Assembly (NCBI GenBank): GCA_016707425.1 | Contig: JADJHU010000005.1 | Span: forward strand, 62,001-126,000 | DNA from: Gammaproteobacteria bacterium | GTDB lineage: Bacteria > Pseudomonadota > Gammaproteobacteria > Steroidobacterales > Steroidobacteraceae | Reading direction: 5' to 3' | DNA: 64,000 nucleotides | Shown: positions 16,391 through 23,869 of the stretch, piece after piece | Layout of the letters: each line of letters begins with the position of its first letter | Numbering within the stretch: the first letter of the stretch is position 1 | Notes under the pieces: model-generated | Databases searched by the model: none | Seen by the model: only the letters and a program-made list of their open reading frames with translations | What the model was told of the DNA's origin: nothing | Made by a program: the position numbers and the translations under genes

Positions 16391-17514
16391 TGAATAGCGG
16401 CGACTACAAATACATCTGGCAGGCCAGCGACTGGCCGGCTTGGCGCTTCGACCTGGCGGCACTGGCTGGACCCATGGCCGAGGTCAGTCGTGCCCAAGGT
16501 CTCTTGATGGGGCGTCTGGCCGACGTCGGCATGGCCTTACGCGACCATGCGAGCCTCGCGGCGCTCACCGAGGACGTGGTCAAGACCAGTGAGATCGAGG
16601 GCGAGCGGCTCAACGTCGAATCCGTGCGCTCGTCCATCGCCCGCAGGCTGAGCGTGGACATCGGCGCGCTCGCTCCGGTCGATCGCCACGTCGAGGGTGT
16701 GGTCGAGATGGCACTCGACGCCACAGCCAACTGTCATGCGCTGGTGTCGCGTGAACGTCTGTTCGGCTGGCACGCCGCGCTGTTTCCCACCGGCTACTCT
16801 GGTCTTTCCAAGATCAAGGTCGGCGGCTGGCGAGACGATGCCAGTGGGCCGATGCGGGTGGTGTCCGGCCCCATCGCTCGCCAGCGCGTGCATTTCGAGG
16901 CGCCGCCCGCCGATCGTTTGGAGTCTGAGACAAGTCGATTCCTGGACTGGCTCAATAGCGCATCAAGCGAACCGCCGCTGCTCAAGGCTGGCCTCGGGCA
17001 TCTTTGGTTCGTCACCTTGCACCCGTTCGACGATGGCAATGGCCGTATCGCCCGGGCCATCGGCGATCTGCTGCTGGCGCGTGCCGACGGCAGCCCGCAG
17101 CGTTTCTACAGTTTGTCGGCGCAGATCCAGCGCGAACGCAAGGCCTACTACGACATCCTGGAGCGGACGCAGAAGCGGTCGATGGACGTCACCGAGTGGC
17201 TTGCGTGGTTCCTCGATACCCTCCATCGCGCCGTCGACCAGGCACAGCACATGCTCGATGCCGTGCTGACCAAGGCGCGGTTCTGGCAGCGCTGGGCGAC
17301 CACGCCATTGAGCGAGCGACAGGTGCAGTTGCTGAACAGGTTGCTCGACGGTTTCGAGGGCAAGCTCACAAGCAGCAAGTGGGCGGCCATTGCCAAGTGT
17401 TCACCAGACACGGCGCTGCGCGACATCAACGATCTGCTGACGCGGGGCGTGCTGCGCAAATCGGATGCGGGCGGGCGCAGCACCAGCTACGAGCTGAACG
17501 ATCTGCCGGAGTAG
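16390..17514 (+). CDS. Fic-family AMPylase-type protein with C-terminal winged helix
   Basis: A 374-aa stand-alone Fic protein. N-terminal DUF4172-like domain (KYIWQASDWPAWRF); inhibitory helix TSEIEG (residues 66-71) matching (S/T)xxxE(G/N), which blocks ATP until released; Fic core with canonical HPFDDGNGRIAR (211-222); C-terminal winged helix (SSKWAAIAKCSPDTALRDIN). It should transfer AMP from ATP to Ser/Thr/Tyr of a target protein, target unknown, and probably represses its own gene through the palindromes at its start. ATG 16390 matches the family N-terminus. Intact, unlike its paralogue at 19.7-20.8 kb. Confidence 0.9.
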   Translation: MNSGDYKYIWQASDWPAWRFDLAALAGPMAEVSRAQGLLMGRLADVGMALRDHASLAALTEDVVKTSEIEGERLNVESVRSSIARRLSVDIGALAPVDRHVEGVVEMALDATANCHALVSRERLFGWHAALFPTGYSGLSKIKVGGWRDDASGPMRVVSGPIARQRVHFEAPPADRLESETSRFLDWLNSASSEPPLLKAGLGHLWFVTLHPFDDGNGRIARAIGDLLLARADGSPQRFYSLSAQIQRERKAYYDILERTQKRSMDVTEWLAWFLDTLHRAVDQAQHMLDAVLTKARFWQRWATTPLSERQVQLLNRLLDGFEGKLTSSKWAAIAKCSPDTALRDINDLLTRGVLRKSDAGGRSTSYELNDLPE

Positions 17515-17597
17515 CTGCGTTCCCGGGAATTGCCTTGGCTCACGCGCGGAACAGCGCCTTCATGGACTCCTGCCAACTCATTCGGAAGGAGACCAAG

Positions 17598-17636
17598 ATG
17601 GAAGGTTCCCAAGTTTACGAATGCTTGTGTGGGTAG
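17598..17636 (+). other. Twelve-codon ORF with strong ribosome site (possible gene stub)
   Basis: AAGGAG lies 7 bases before ATG 17598, and the frame encodes only MEGSQVYECLCG before TAG at 17634-17636. The strong ribosome site before so short a frame suggests the start of a gene cut off when the Phd/ParE pair arrived, rather than a functional peptide. No homologue recognised. Confidence 0.2.
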
Positions 17637-17643
17637 CTGCGGG

Positions 17644-17985
17644 TCAAGCGCCCAGAAGTCGCCGTGCCAGCACAGACTGCATGTCCCGGCGCCCATCGAC
17701 GATCAGGTAGATCACGACCTGGCTGCCCAGGACGCGATAGATCACCCGGTAGGGCTTGAACGACGTCTGACGGTATTCCTTGATGCCCAGCGCCACGAGC
17801 TGCTTGGGGTAGCTCCCGCGCTCAGGGAATTGGGCTAGCCCCTCCACGACCTCCGTCAAACGGTCGAGAACGTCGTTGGCTTTGGCCACACTGTCGAACT
17901 CGGAGATGTAGTCGTGAATGGACTCCAGGTCCGCCTCTGCGCCTTGGGTGAGCAGAACCTCGTAACGCGTTGGCCTGCCCACCAT
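17644..17985 (-). CDS. RelE/ParE-family toxin
   Basis: A 113-aa toxin of the RelE/ParE superfamily. Recognisable parts are the helical hairpin AEADLESIHDYISEFDS, the segment GLAQFPERGSYPKQLVALGIKEYRQ and the core strand FKPYRVIYRVLGSQVVIYLIVDGRRDM. The family includes ribosome-dependent mRNA interferases and gyrase poisons. The FKPYRVIYRV/DGRRDM end resembles ParE-like members, but the target cannot be decided here. The ATG overlaps the antitoxin stop by one base (TGATG). Confidence 0.87.
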   Translation of the reverse strand: MVGRPTRYEVLLTQGAEADLESIHDYISEFDSVAKANDVLDRLTEVVEGLAQFPERGSYPKQLVALGIKEYRQTSFKPYRVIYRVLGSQVVIYLIVDGRRDMQSVLARRLLGA

Positions 17986-18260
17986 CAGGCCGTGGTCTGC
18001 TTCGCACGCAGGCGCGCCACCACTTCAGCGGCCGGCTTGAGCCGACCGGCCTCGACATCCTGCTGGCCGAGTGCCAAGATTTTTAACAGGGCCAAAGTCT
18101 CCTGCGTTTCCTCGAAGGAGGCTACATCCTGCAGCACGGCCTTGGCTTCCCCGTTCTGCGTGATGACCAAGGGTTCCCGCTGTTCGGCCAGGTGGATGAG
18201 TACCTCGGCGGCGTTGGCCTTGAGGTAACTGATGGGCTTGACTTGGGATGAGTAGCGCAT
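17985..18260 (-). CDS. Phd/YefM-family antitoxin
   Basis: A 91-aa antitoxin upstream of the ParE-like toxin. The N-terminal Phd fold is clear in KPISYLKANAAEVLIHLAE and PLVITQNGEAKAVLQDV, the dimer and DNA-binding part. The helical, Glu-rich tail (SFEETQETLALLKILALGQQ) should wrap the toxin. ATG 18260 is a standard start. An inverted repeat immediately upstream probably binds the antitoxin dimer. Confidence 0.88.
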   Translation of the reverse strand: MRYSSQVKPISYLKANAAEVLIHLAEQREPLVITQNGEAKAVLQDVASFEETQETLALLKILALGQQDVEAGRLKPAAEVVARLRAKQTTA

Positions 18261-18282
18261 GGCCTTGTTCCTGAGATCGACC

Positions 18283-18309
18283 AGGACTGAATATAGTCCT
18301 TTATCAGTC
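18283..18309 (-). promoter_or_regulatory. Inverted repeats before the phd-type gene (likely operator)
   Basis: AGGACT (18283-18288), six bases GAATAT, AGTCCT (18295-18300) is a perfect palindrome. An overlapping pair GACTGA (18285-18290) and TCAGTC (18304-18309) extends it. The AT-rich centre could hold the -10 element of the antitoxin promoter. The right end overlaps the stop codon of the jetD remnant, so this operator marks the junction between the two insertions. Confidence 0.5.
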
Positions 18310-18786
18310 TTGTTGCAACCTGCAGTGCAGCTGCGCGCTCAACCATCCAAAACCCACGCGCTCCTGCTCCAGCCTTAGCCTTGGCTGGATCCGATCGAAT
18401 CGGAGGTCGTCGTAGACAGCCTGCTCGTCGGTGGTGAGCCGCGACAAGTCGTGGCGCGCTGGCTCGGGCTCCTCGCCCCAGTGCGCGCGATGCACTCGCA
18501 GGGTCTCCCGGTCCATGAGTAACGACCCCGCGTGCGGAAAATAGCCACGCAGTTGGTCGAGGATGGCGAAACCGTGGGTGTCGATGTCGCCCCAGTAGTG
18601 CAGCCGGCATCGATGTAGCCACGCAGCGCGCGCCAGCGCCTCCCAACCGTAGCCAGCGCCGAAAACGACGATTGCCTGCGGCACCTGCGGGAAGGCGAGG
18701 AAGTTGGTTTCGTTCTCAGTGATGAAAACGCGCTCCACCGGCAGCGCCAGGTCGGCGAAGCTCGCAGCGTCCAGCGTGACGTCAGA
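18304..18786 (-). pseudogene. jetD: 3' remnant of Wadjet defence gene jetD (DUF2220/Toprim part)
   Basis: About 160 codons recognisable as the C-terminal Toprim-like domain of JetD, the topoisomerase VI-related nuclease subunit of the Wadjet anti-plasmid system. The acidic site motifs are present: VFITENETNFLAFP (Glu) and HYWGDIDTHGFAIL (Asp-x-Asp). The DUF3322 N-terminal half is missing and jetA, jetB and jetC are absent. The frame is fused in phase to an ISL3 transposase fragment at about 18786. So this is a scar of a former defence island; a lone Toprim domain is unlikely to act. Confidence 0.8.
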
Positions 18787-19480
18787 CAGGTGCTCGGCGC
18801 AGCCCTTGATGAACGCCGGCGACATGTCGATGCTGACAGAGGTGACCTGTTCGGTGTCGCAGCCGCGGCCCTGCAGTTCGGCCGTGAGCTGGGCAATCGA
18901 GTCGGCGCCGTGACCCTCGGCAACCGCTACTACGCAGCGGTCGCTCGCATCGGCAGCCAAGCTGATGTAGTCATGTCCGCGCGCCTTGGAGGTCTCGTCG
19001 ATGGCCAGTTCGTGCACTGCCGACAGGTCCGTCTGGGCGAGGGCCAGATCAACGTAGCGCACACACACACACACACAGCGCGGCGACACGGTGGCGACTC
19101 TCGCCGACCAAGCGCCCCGCCGCAGCAAAGGTCATCTGTTGGCACAGCATCAGCACCATGGCCTCAAACAGCAGCGTGAAGCCAGAGAGCTTGGCAGCCC
19201 ACGGTGGATCGACTTGGCGGACGCTGCCATCGGGCAGCTTGACCCGCGGAACGCGCACTTCCAGGAAGCACTCGTGCTGGAAGAAGTTCAGGTGCCGGTA
19301 GCGTTTAGCAACGGTGTCGTGGACCGGGTGCTGGCCATCCACGCCAGCGAGCGCAAAGCGGCTGCCGGCAACGAAATCCACGCGGATGGTGAGCGTCTTG
19401 GGCGCCGCATCAAAATCCGCGCCCGTCACCTGCCACGGCGAGGAAACCCCCAGCGCAGCCTCGAACAGCTTGTCTGTCAT
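18787..19480 (-). pseudogene. ISL3-family transposase remnant, frameshifted and 3'-truncated
   Basis: The N-terminal half of an ISL3 (DUF4372-independent, DDE) transposase: MTDKLFEAALGVSSPWQV start, zinc-ribbon-bearing segment HLNFFQHECFLEVRVPRV, then after a frameshift the DDE core VHELAIDETSKARGHDY and SVSIDMSPAFIKG. The frame breaks at the (CA)9 run (19060-19077), where I would expect a sequence coding about LCERYVDLA. The protein ends at about codon 230 where jetD sequence begins, so the last catalytic Glu is lost. Not transposition-competent. Terminal inverted repeats could not be confirmed. Confidence 0.82.
19060..19077. repeat. (CA)9 microsatellite inside the transposase remnant
   Basis: Nine uninterrupted CA units. 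On the coding strand this reads (TG)9 and encodes CVCVC in either frame, exactly where the transposase changes frame. Compared with the expected family sequence the tract adds about ten bases, a net +1 shift. Dinucleotide tracts of this length are rare in bacterial coding DNA and slip readily. Confidence 0.8.
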
Positions 19481-19544
19481 GCCCTATCCCGTAGTCGTCA
19501 CTGCACCAAGGTTACCCACTCAGATTTGAAGAGAGGCAAGAATA

Positions 19545-19571
19545 AAGGGCCCGGAGACTATCCGAGCCCTT
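19545..19571. terminator. Hairpin between the transposase remnant and the second Fic gene
   Basis: AAGGGCCCGGA (19545-19555), loop of five, TCCGAGCCCTT (19561-19571): an 11-pair stem with one G-U. On the minus strand it is followed by TATTCTT, on the plus strand by GTATG, so it would act best for leftward transcription coming from the Fic gene. The rest of 19481-19659 (179 bases) holds no gene I can identify. Confidence 0.45.
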
Positions 19572-19659
19572 GTATGTGGTGGCGGACGGTTGACCGCAGA
19601 ACTGGGTCCTCGGTCGGCCATTTCGGGCTACTGCAAACGAGTGCGAATTCCCGCGTAAA

Positions 19660-20807
19660 TCACCGCGACAGCAGCTCGACATAGGGCTGGTAGCTGTAGC
19701 TCCGGTTCTTCTTCTGCCCGGTCATTTCCGTCACGATACCCAGGTCTTCCAGTACCTTGACGGCGGCAGTGGCGGTCGGAAAGGTGGTTTCCAGTTTTGC
19801 CGCACTCGCTCGATGGTGAAGCGCGGCATCATGGGCAGCAACTCGAACAGCCGGTAGCTGGCGGGGCTAGCCTTGGAAGCTTCGAGCAGACGGCGTCGAT
19901 CCGCCGCGATCAGACTGGCAATGACGATGATGCCGCGCTCGGCGTCACTGGCGGCTGTCACCACGCCTTCGAGAAAGAACGCGACCCAGGACTCCCAGTC
20001 GCCCTCGGTGCGGATGATCGAAAGGCGCCGGTAATATTCGGCCTGATGCTGCTTCAGGTAGCCGCTCAGGTACATCAGAGGCTCGGGCAACAGGCGCCAG
20101 TGTTCGAGCAGTGCTGCGATCAGCAGGCGCCCAATGCGACCATTGCCGTCGAGGAAGGGGTGGATGGTTTCGAACTGGGCGTGTGCCAGCGCAATCCTGA
20201 CCAGCGGCGGGAGCGCGCCCGCCTCATCGTGAATGAATTGCTCCAGGTCACCCAGCAGATCTGCCACCCGGTCGGCCGGCGGCGGCACGAAAGCCGCGTT
20301 GCCCGGACGGGTGCCGCCAATCCAGTTCTGGGAACGGCGCAGTTCCCCGGGTTGCTTGCCGGCACCGCGCACCCCATCGAGCAGGACACGGTGGGCCTCA
20401 CATAGCAGGCGCACGCTGATGGGCAGTCCATTGGGGTCGCGCAGGTTGTCCTGTACCAGCCGGAAGGCGCGCAGATAGTTGGTGACTTCCTCGACATCGT
20501 CCGTGTTGCTGACGGCGAACCCTGCTTCCTCGTCGAATAGGTCGGTCAAGGTGGCCTGGGTGCCTTCGATTTGCGAGGTGAGCAGGGCCTCCTTGCGGAT
20601 GGCGCTGTATAGCAGCCAGTCCACGGACGGCACCAGCCCCGACACCCCGGACAGGCGGGCGAGCGCCAGCTCGGCCTGATGATTCAGGTCGGCAAATGCC
20701 TCGGGAGCCAGCGGAGGATTGGCGGGCGGCAGCGGATGTGGAACGAAGGCCTGAACCGCTTCGCCCAGCGTCGTCGAGATGGCGTAAGTGCCGGTAGTTC
20801 GCTTCAT
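19660..20807 (-). pseudogene. Second Fic-family protein gene, frameshifted in its C-terminal winged helix
   Basis: A stand-alone Fic protein, 382 aa if intact. Inhibitory helix TSQIEG (residues 77-82); Fic core with HPFLDGNGRIGR (216-227), complete for AMP transfer. The uninterrupted frame ends at 19731 with an odd tail after ERVRQ. Adding one T to the TTTT run at 19795-19798 restores QKLETTFPTATAAVKVLEDL and a normal end VELLSR at 19660. The shift falls in the DNA-binding winged helix, so catalysis may survive while self-repression is lost. A homopolymer sequencing error is the alternative. Three operator-like repeats precede the gene. Confidence 0.85.
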
Positions 20808-20809
20808 GG

Positions 20810-20886
20810 TAAAGCTGTCTTTAATGTTACCTCTATTTATTAAAGCATTCTTTAATATCGGCTGCCAGCGTTAAAGCAGCCTTTGA
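20810..20886 (-). promoter_or_regulatory. Three tandem operator palindromes with exact 31-bp period before the second Fic gene
   Basis: Three copies of a palindrome of form TTAAAG-N4-CTTTAA: TAAAG-CTGT-CTTTA (20810-20823), TATTAAAG-CATT-CTTTAATA (20838-20857) and TTAAAG-CAGC-CTTTGA (20871-20886). Their centres are 31 bases apart both times, close to three helix turns, so bound proteins would line up on one DNA face. The first begins 3 bases upstream of the Fic start codon. The region is very AT-rich against its surroundings. The best candidate ligand is the Fic protein's own winged helix. Confidence 0.6.
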
Positions 20887-20980
20887 TCAGAGGGTTCGCC
20901 GCCGGCCTACATCGGCCTGTCAGGATGTCTTGCCGGTCGCCGGGCGGTGCTGCCGCAGAATCGACTTCTTGCGCGGTCGG

Positions 20981-21286
20981 TCATGGCCACCGCCGCTTCC
21001 GCATCACGTACTGCCGGTCTGCCCAGGCAAACTGCAAGAACTCTTTCATGGCTGGCACCTCAGCCGCACCCGCTTGAGCGGTCCGATTGACCGCCCACAC
21101 GCTGTCGCAAAGCGAGTCAATCACATCGCGTAACGCGGCGATCAAGGTGACCAGCGCGTAGATGGCGTACTTGGCGGCGGTATCCAGTTCCGCGGCTCGA
21201 ACGCGCAGCGGCGCTACATTCATCCGTTGCTGCTTGAGATCACTCATCAGGCTGGCTGCGGCATCGCCAAACGCAATACCGGCCAT
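20981..21286 (-). CDS. Hypothetical protein, 101 aa or less
   Basis: An open frame in the accessory region, read left from 21286 (or from ATG 21247, giving 88 aa starting MSDLKQQRMNVAPL). It has an amphipathic/hydrophobic middle (AAKYAIYALVTLIAALRDVID) and an aromatic-basic end (FLQFAWADRQYVMRKRRWP). I recognise no family. It is nearly back-to-back with the gene at 21289, leaving no room for separate promoters if both use the outer starts; the inner start is more likely. Bases 20887-20980 hold nothing I can name. Confidence 0.35.
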   Translation of the reverse strand: MAGIAFGDAAASLMSDLKQQRMNVAPLRVRAAELDTAAKYAIYALVTLIAALRDVIDSLCDSVWAVNRTAQAGAAEVPAMKEFLQFAWADRQYVMRKRRWP

Positions 21287-21288
21287 CC

Positions 21289-21642
21289 GTGATTACGCCA
21301 CTGGATGCACCGCAGGCGTTCAAGGACGAGGCAGTGGCCGAGCGCCGGGAACGGGCCGCCGCCCAGTCCAGCGCGCTCGTGCGCGCCCTCGGGCTTGCGC
21401 ACCACTGGCAGAACCTGCTCGACGACGGGCGGTTCGCCTCGATGACCGAGATCGCGGCGGTCGAGGGAATGGACCCCGGCCGCGCGAGCCGGATCGCCCG
21501 GTTGGCGCACCTCGCCCCCGATGTCATCGAAGCCTGCCTCGCGACCGACAGCGGCGAGATTGCCCTGGAGCATCTGGTTCGCGGGGGTAGCCTGCCGCTG
21601 GACTGGGCGACGCAACGGCAGAAGCTGGCGGCCAGACGCTGA
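21289..21642 (+). CDS. Small recombinase/phage-associated protein of unknown function
   Basis: A 117-aa protein with an N-terminal coiled part and a helix-turn-helix-like centre (FASMTEIAAVEGMDPGRASRIARLAHLAPDV). It resembles short proteins that often accompany site-specific recombinase and DUF2924 genes in proteobacterial mobile islands, but no recombinase is found here, so it may be an orphan of a lost element. GTG 21289 is the first start. The C-terminal LEHLVRGGSLPLDWATQ matches the usual end, so the 3' side is intact. Confidence 0.5.
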   Translation: MITPLDAPQAFKDEAVAERRERAAAQSSALVRALGLAHHWQNLLDDGRFASMTEIAAVEGMDPGRASRIARLAHLAPDVIEACLATDSGEIALEHLVRGGSLPLDWATQRQKLAARR

Positions 21643-21728
21643 TCGCCGGCGCGGCCGACACCACCGTCTTCGGAGGGTTCCACTCGGTCCTCCATCGGCC
21701 GTGGGCTCCTCTTGGGCAGGGTTTCTGA

Positions 21729-21765
21729 TTGACAACCGGTTGCCAAGACGGGAAACTGGTTGTCA
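21729..21765 (+). promoter_or_regulatory. Operator-like inverted repeat before the second MarR gene
   Basis: TGACAACCGGTT (21730-21741) and AACTGGTTGTCA (21754-21765) form an inverted repeat with one mismatch and a 12-base spacer. The left arm also contains the palindrome AACCGGTT and a perfect -35 hexamer TTGACA (21729-21734). No good -10 is seen at the matching distance. Position 22 bases before the MarR start suggests autoregulation. Confidence 0.5.
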
Positions 21766-21786
21766 TTCATATGTCAAGCGCGAGCC

Positions 21787-22251
21787 ATGCGAACCCAAGC
21801 TTCTGATGCCCTGACCGAAGTCATCCTCGCTATCTTTCGGACCAATGGTTTCCTGTTGAGTGCGGGCGACGCCCTGGTCGCCCCTCTAGGGCTAACGAGC
21901 GCGCGTTGGCAGGTACTGGGCGCGGTTGCGATGTCCGACAAACCGCTGTCGGCGCCGCAAATTGCCGCCGTCATGGGTACCACCCGACAAGGTTCGCAGA
22001 AGCAGATCAACCTGCTAGTCGAGGAAGGGTTGCTCGAGGCGCAGATCAATCCGACCCACAAACGCTCCCCTCTCTTCGTGCTGACCAAGCGAGGACGGAG
22101 CACCTACGCCGATCTGGAACGCACCCAGGCGCGATGGGCCAAGCAACTCGCCAAGGGGCTCTCGATCGAGGACCTGGCTGCGACCACGCGCGTGCTGAAA
22201 CTCGTCTGCGAACGACTTGAATCCTCCTCCAACCCGAGTACCCGACCATGA
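21787..22251 (+). CDS. MarR-family transcriptional regulator
   Basis: A 154-aa winged-helix regulator. The core reads LGLTSARWQVLGAVAMSDKPLSAPQIAAVM, then the recognition helix TTRQGSQKQINLLVEEGLLE and the wing INPTHKRSPLFVLTKRG. ATG 21787 gives a typical N-terminus; the open frame begins at 21760. The last four bases overlap the next gene (ATGA), so the regulator and two membrane proteins form an operon. A sizeable inverted repeat lies just upstream. Ligand unknown. Confidence 0.85.
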   Translation: MRTQASDALTEVILAIFRTNGFLLSAGDALVAPLGLTSARWQVLGAVAMSDKPLSAPQIAAVMGTTRQGSQKQINLLVEEGLLEAQINPTHKRSPLFVLTKRGRSTYADLERTQARWAKQLAKGLSIEDLAATTRVLKLVCERLESSSNPSTRP

Positions 22252-22688
22252 AACCTCTTGTCCACGCCACGGCCGGTGCGGTCGCCATGCTCTGCATCTT
22301 GAGCTTCTGGACCTCGACCGCGATCTCCGAACTGTTTCTGACGCACGACGCGATCGCCACCGTCAAGCAGGCGATCCTTTATGCGATGTGGGTGTTGATC
22401 CCGGCGATGGCGATCACGGGTGGCAGCGGGTTCTCGCTCGCCGGCGGGCGCTCGGGGCGTCTCGTCGCGAGCAAGAGCAAGCACATGCGGTTCGTTGCCC
22501 TGAATGGTTTGCTGATCATGCTGCCGGCCGCCTTCTTTCTGTCTCGCAAGGCCGCAGCCGGCGAATTCGACACCGTGTTCTACGTGGTGCAGGCAGTGGA
22601 ACTGCTCGTGGGTGCGGTGCAGCTTGTTCTGATGGGCCTCAATTTCCGCGATGGCCTGAGGCTGGCCGGCCGGCTGCGACCCGCCTGA
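22248..22688 (+). CDS. Four-helix membrane protein in the MarR operon
   Basis: A 146-aa integral membrane protein with four hydrophobic segments: near residues 5-28 (HATAGAVAMLCILSFWTSTA), 43-60 (ILYAMWVLIPAMAITGG), 80-98 (FVALNGLLIMLPAAFFL) and 108-130 (VFYVVQAVELLVGAVQLVL). A short basic loop (RSGRLVASKSKHMR) lies between helices 2 and 3. I do not recognise a named family with confidence; the context beside a DUF2269 protein suggests a paired membrane module. ATGA overlap with the MarR gene. Confidence 0.65.
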   Translation: MKPLVHATAGAVAMLCILSFWTSTAISELFLTHDAIATVKQAILYAMWVLIPAMAITGGSGFSLAGGRSGRLVASKSKHMRFVALNGLLIMLPAAFFLSRKAAAGEFDTVFYVVQAVELLVGAVQLVLMGLNFRDGLRLAGRLRPA

Positions 22689-22710
22689 TCCTGAGCAGGA
22701 CGCCCGGGCC

Positions 22711-23286
22711 GTGACCTACAACCTGCCCAAGTTCGTGCACATCCTGGGCGCCATTCTGATGGGCGCGGGCTTGGTGGGTGTGTGGATGGCCGACCTGCGC
22801 TCGCGGCAGTTGCGGGAGTTGCGTCAGTTCGCCGAGGCCGTGCGCAACATCGCGGTGTCCTACGACGGGCTGGTCGTGCCTGGGGCGGTACTGCTGCTCG
22901 CCTCCGGGACCTGGATGATCGTGGAGTTCTACGGCGGATTCGCGTTCCTCGGCATTCCTTGGCTTACGAGCATGGTGGTCCTGTTTCTCGCCGAATTCAT
23001 CGAGGGCAACACCGTGACCCGTCTTTACTTCATGCGTCTGCGCCGCATGACCCGGCGCGCATTGGAGGAAGGGGGCTTCACCCCGGAACTGGAACGCGAG
23101 CGCGGAAAGTTGGTGCCATCCTTCACCCACTTCCTCGACCTGCCCGTGCTCACGTTGATCATCGCCCTGGGAGCGTTGAAACCCGAGTCGTGGACCTTGT
23201 TGGTTGCAGGCTCGCTCATCGCCGTCGTGGTGGCTGGCGCGCTGACGTCCTGGATACCTCGCTTGTACCCGTGGGGCAATGAGTGA
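22711..23286 (+). CDS. DUF2269-family integral membrane protein
   Basis: A 191-aa protein of the DUF2269 type: first helix with a conserved His (YNLPKFVHILGAILMGAGL), second near residues 54-72, third near 80-95 and a fourth near the C-terminus (LLVAGSLIAVVVAGALTSW), with a cytoplasmic basic loop between helices 3 and 4 containing RLYFMRLRRMTRRAL. GTG 22711 starts 22 bases after the previous stop. Function unknown. Last gene of the accessory region before the ssrA terminator. Confidence 0.72.
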   Translation: MTYNLPKFVHILGAILMGAGLVGVWMADLRSRQLRELRQFAEAVRNIAVSYDGLVVPGAVLLLASGTWMIVEFYGGFAFLGIPWLTSMVVLFLAEFIEGNTVTRLYFMRLRRMTRRALEEGGFTPELERERGKLVPSFTHFLDLPVLTLIIALGALKPESWTLLVAGSLIAVVVAGALTSWIPRLYPWGNE

Positions 23287-23434
23287 CCCATCGGATTCGA
23301 CGCGAGCCGCTCAAGAGACGGACAGAGAACAGAGAGAGAAATCGGCGGGTGAAGGCCCTCGGACGGCCGCCAGCGCCGGGGTGCCGCTCAAGAGGCAGGT
23401 CCAGGGAACCGCGCCAACACTGGAGGAACGGACG

Positions 23435-23466
23435 AAAAAAAGCCCAACCGGAAAGGGTTGGGCTTT
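23435..23466 (-). terminator. Rho-independent terminator of ssrA
   Basis: Perfect 11-base arms AAAGCCCAACC (23439-23449) and GGTTGGGCTTT (23456-23466) around a 6-base loop. On the minus strand the stem is followed by a run of seven T (the A run at 23435-23441). It begins 8 bases after the 3' end of tmRNA. Confidence 0.9.
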
Positions 23467-23473
23467 GGGTAAA

Positions 23474-23828
23474 TGGTGGAGCCGGCGGGAATTGAACCCG
23501 CGTCCGCAAGCCCTAGACTTCAGGATCTACGCGCGTAGCTGTCTCTTTGATTCTCGCCGAAACGCTACCCGAGCAGCAGGGAAGACGCCCGACCAGCGAC
23601 GGTGACTCTTAACGGAACCACCCCGTCGCACGGTGGCCCGCGATCCTGTAAGCGCGTCCCCTGATTCGGTGTCACAGGCACCAGCCGGTCAGAGGTTAGG
23701 CGGGATTAAGCCGCCAGAGCGTAGTTGTCGTCGTTGGCAACTAAAGTTTGCAGCAGAGTTTAACGAGGGCCACTGCACCTCGGCACGCCCCTGAAGGTTC
23801 GCGACCCACGTCGAAACCGGTCGGCCCC
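23474..23828 (-). ncRNA. ssrA: Transfer-messenger RNA (tmRNA)
   Basis: Rescues stalled ribosomes and tags the unfinished protein for proteolysis. The tRNA-like ends pair: 5' GGGGCCG (from 23828) with 3' CGGCTCC followed by the encoded ACCA ending at 23474. The T-arm reads GGGTTCAATTCCC. The tag reading frame lies at 23706-23738 and encodes ANDDNYALAA then TAA, with resume codon GCC. Length 355 bases. SmpB, the obligate partner, is encoded 1 kb away. The 3' end faces the accessory region, a common integration site for islands. Confidence 0.96.
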
Positions 23829-23841
23829 GTCAGGAATGACA

Positions 23842-23869
23842 ATGCTACCTCAGACCGCATCGCGGACAA
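23842..23869 (-). promoter_or_regulatory. Candidate sigma-70 promoter of ssrA
   Basis: Read on the minus strand: TTGTCC (23869-23864), 16-base spacer, TAGCAT (23847-23842). The -10 lies 13 bases before the mature 5' end, leaving a few nucleotides to be removed by RNase P. Confidence 0.5.

Noticed and set aside
19505..19540. Left terminal inverted repeat of the ISL3 element
   Set aside because: A stretch resembling ISL3 ends (CCCACTCAGATTTGAAGAG) is present, but with no matching right end it cannot be confirmed.
23474..23500. Possible island attachment site at the ssrA 3' end
   Set aside because: No repeat of the tmRNA end near the left edge of the accessory region and no integrase gene; kept only as a hypothesis.
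23279..23605. Plus-strand open frame of 108 codons over the ssrA 3' end
   Set aside because: It overlaps the terminator and the tRNA-like domain of tmRNA and has no protein features.
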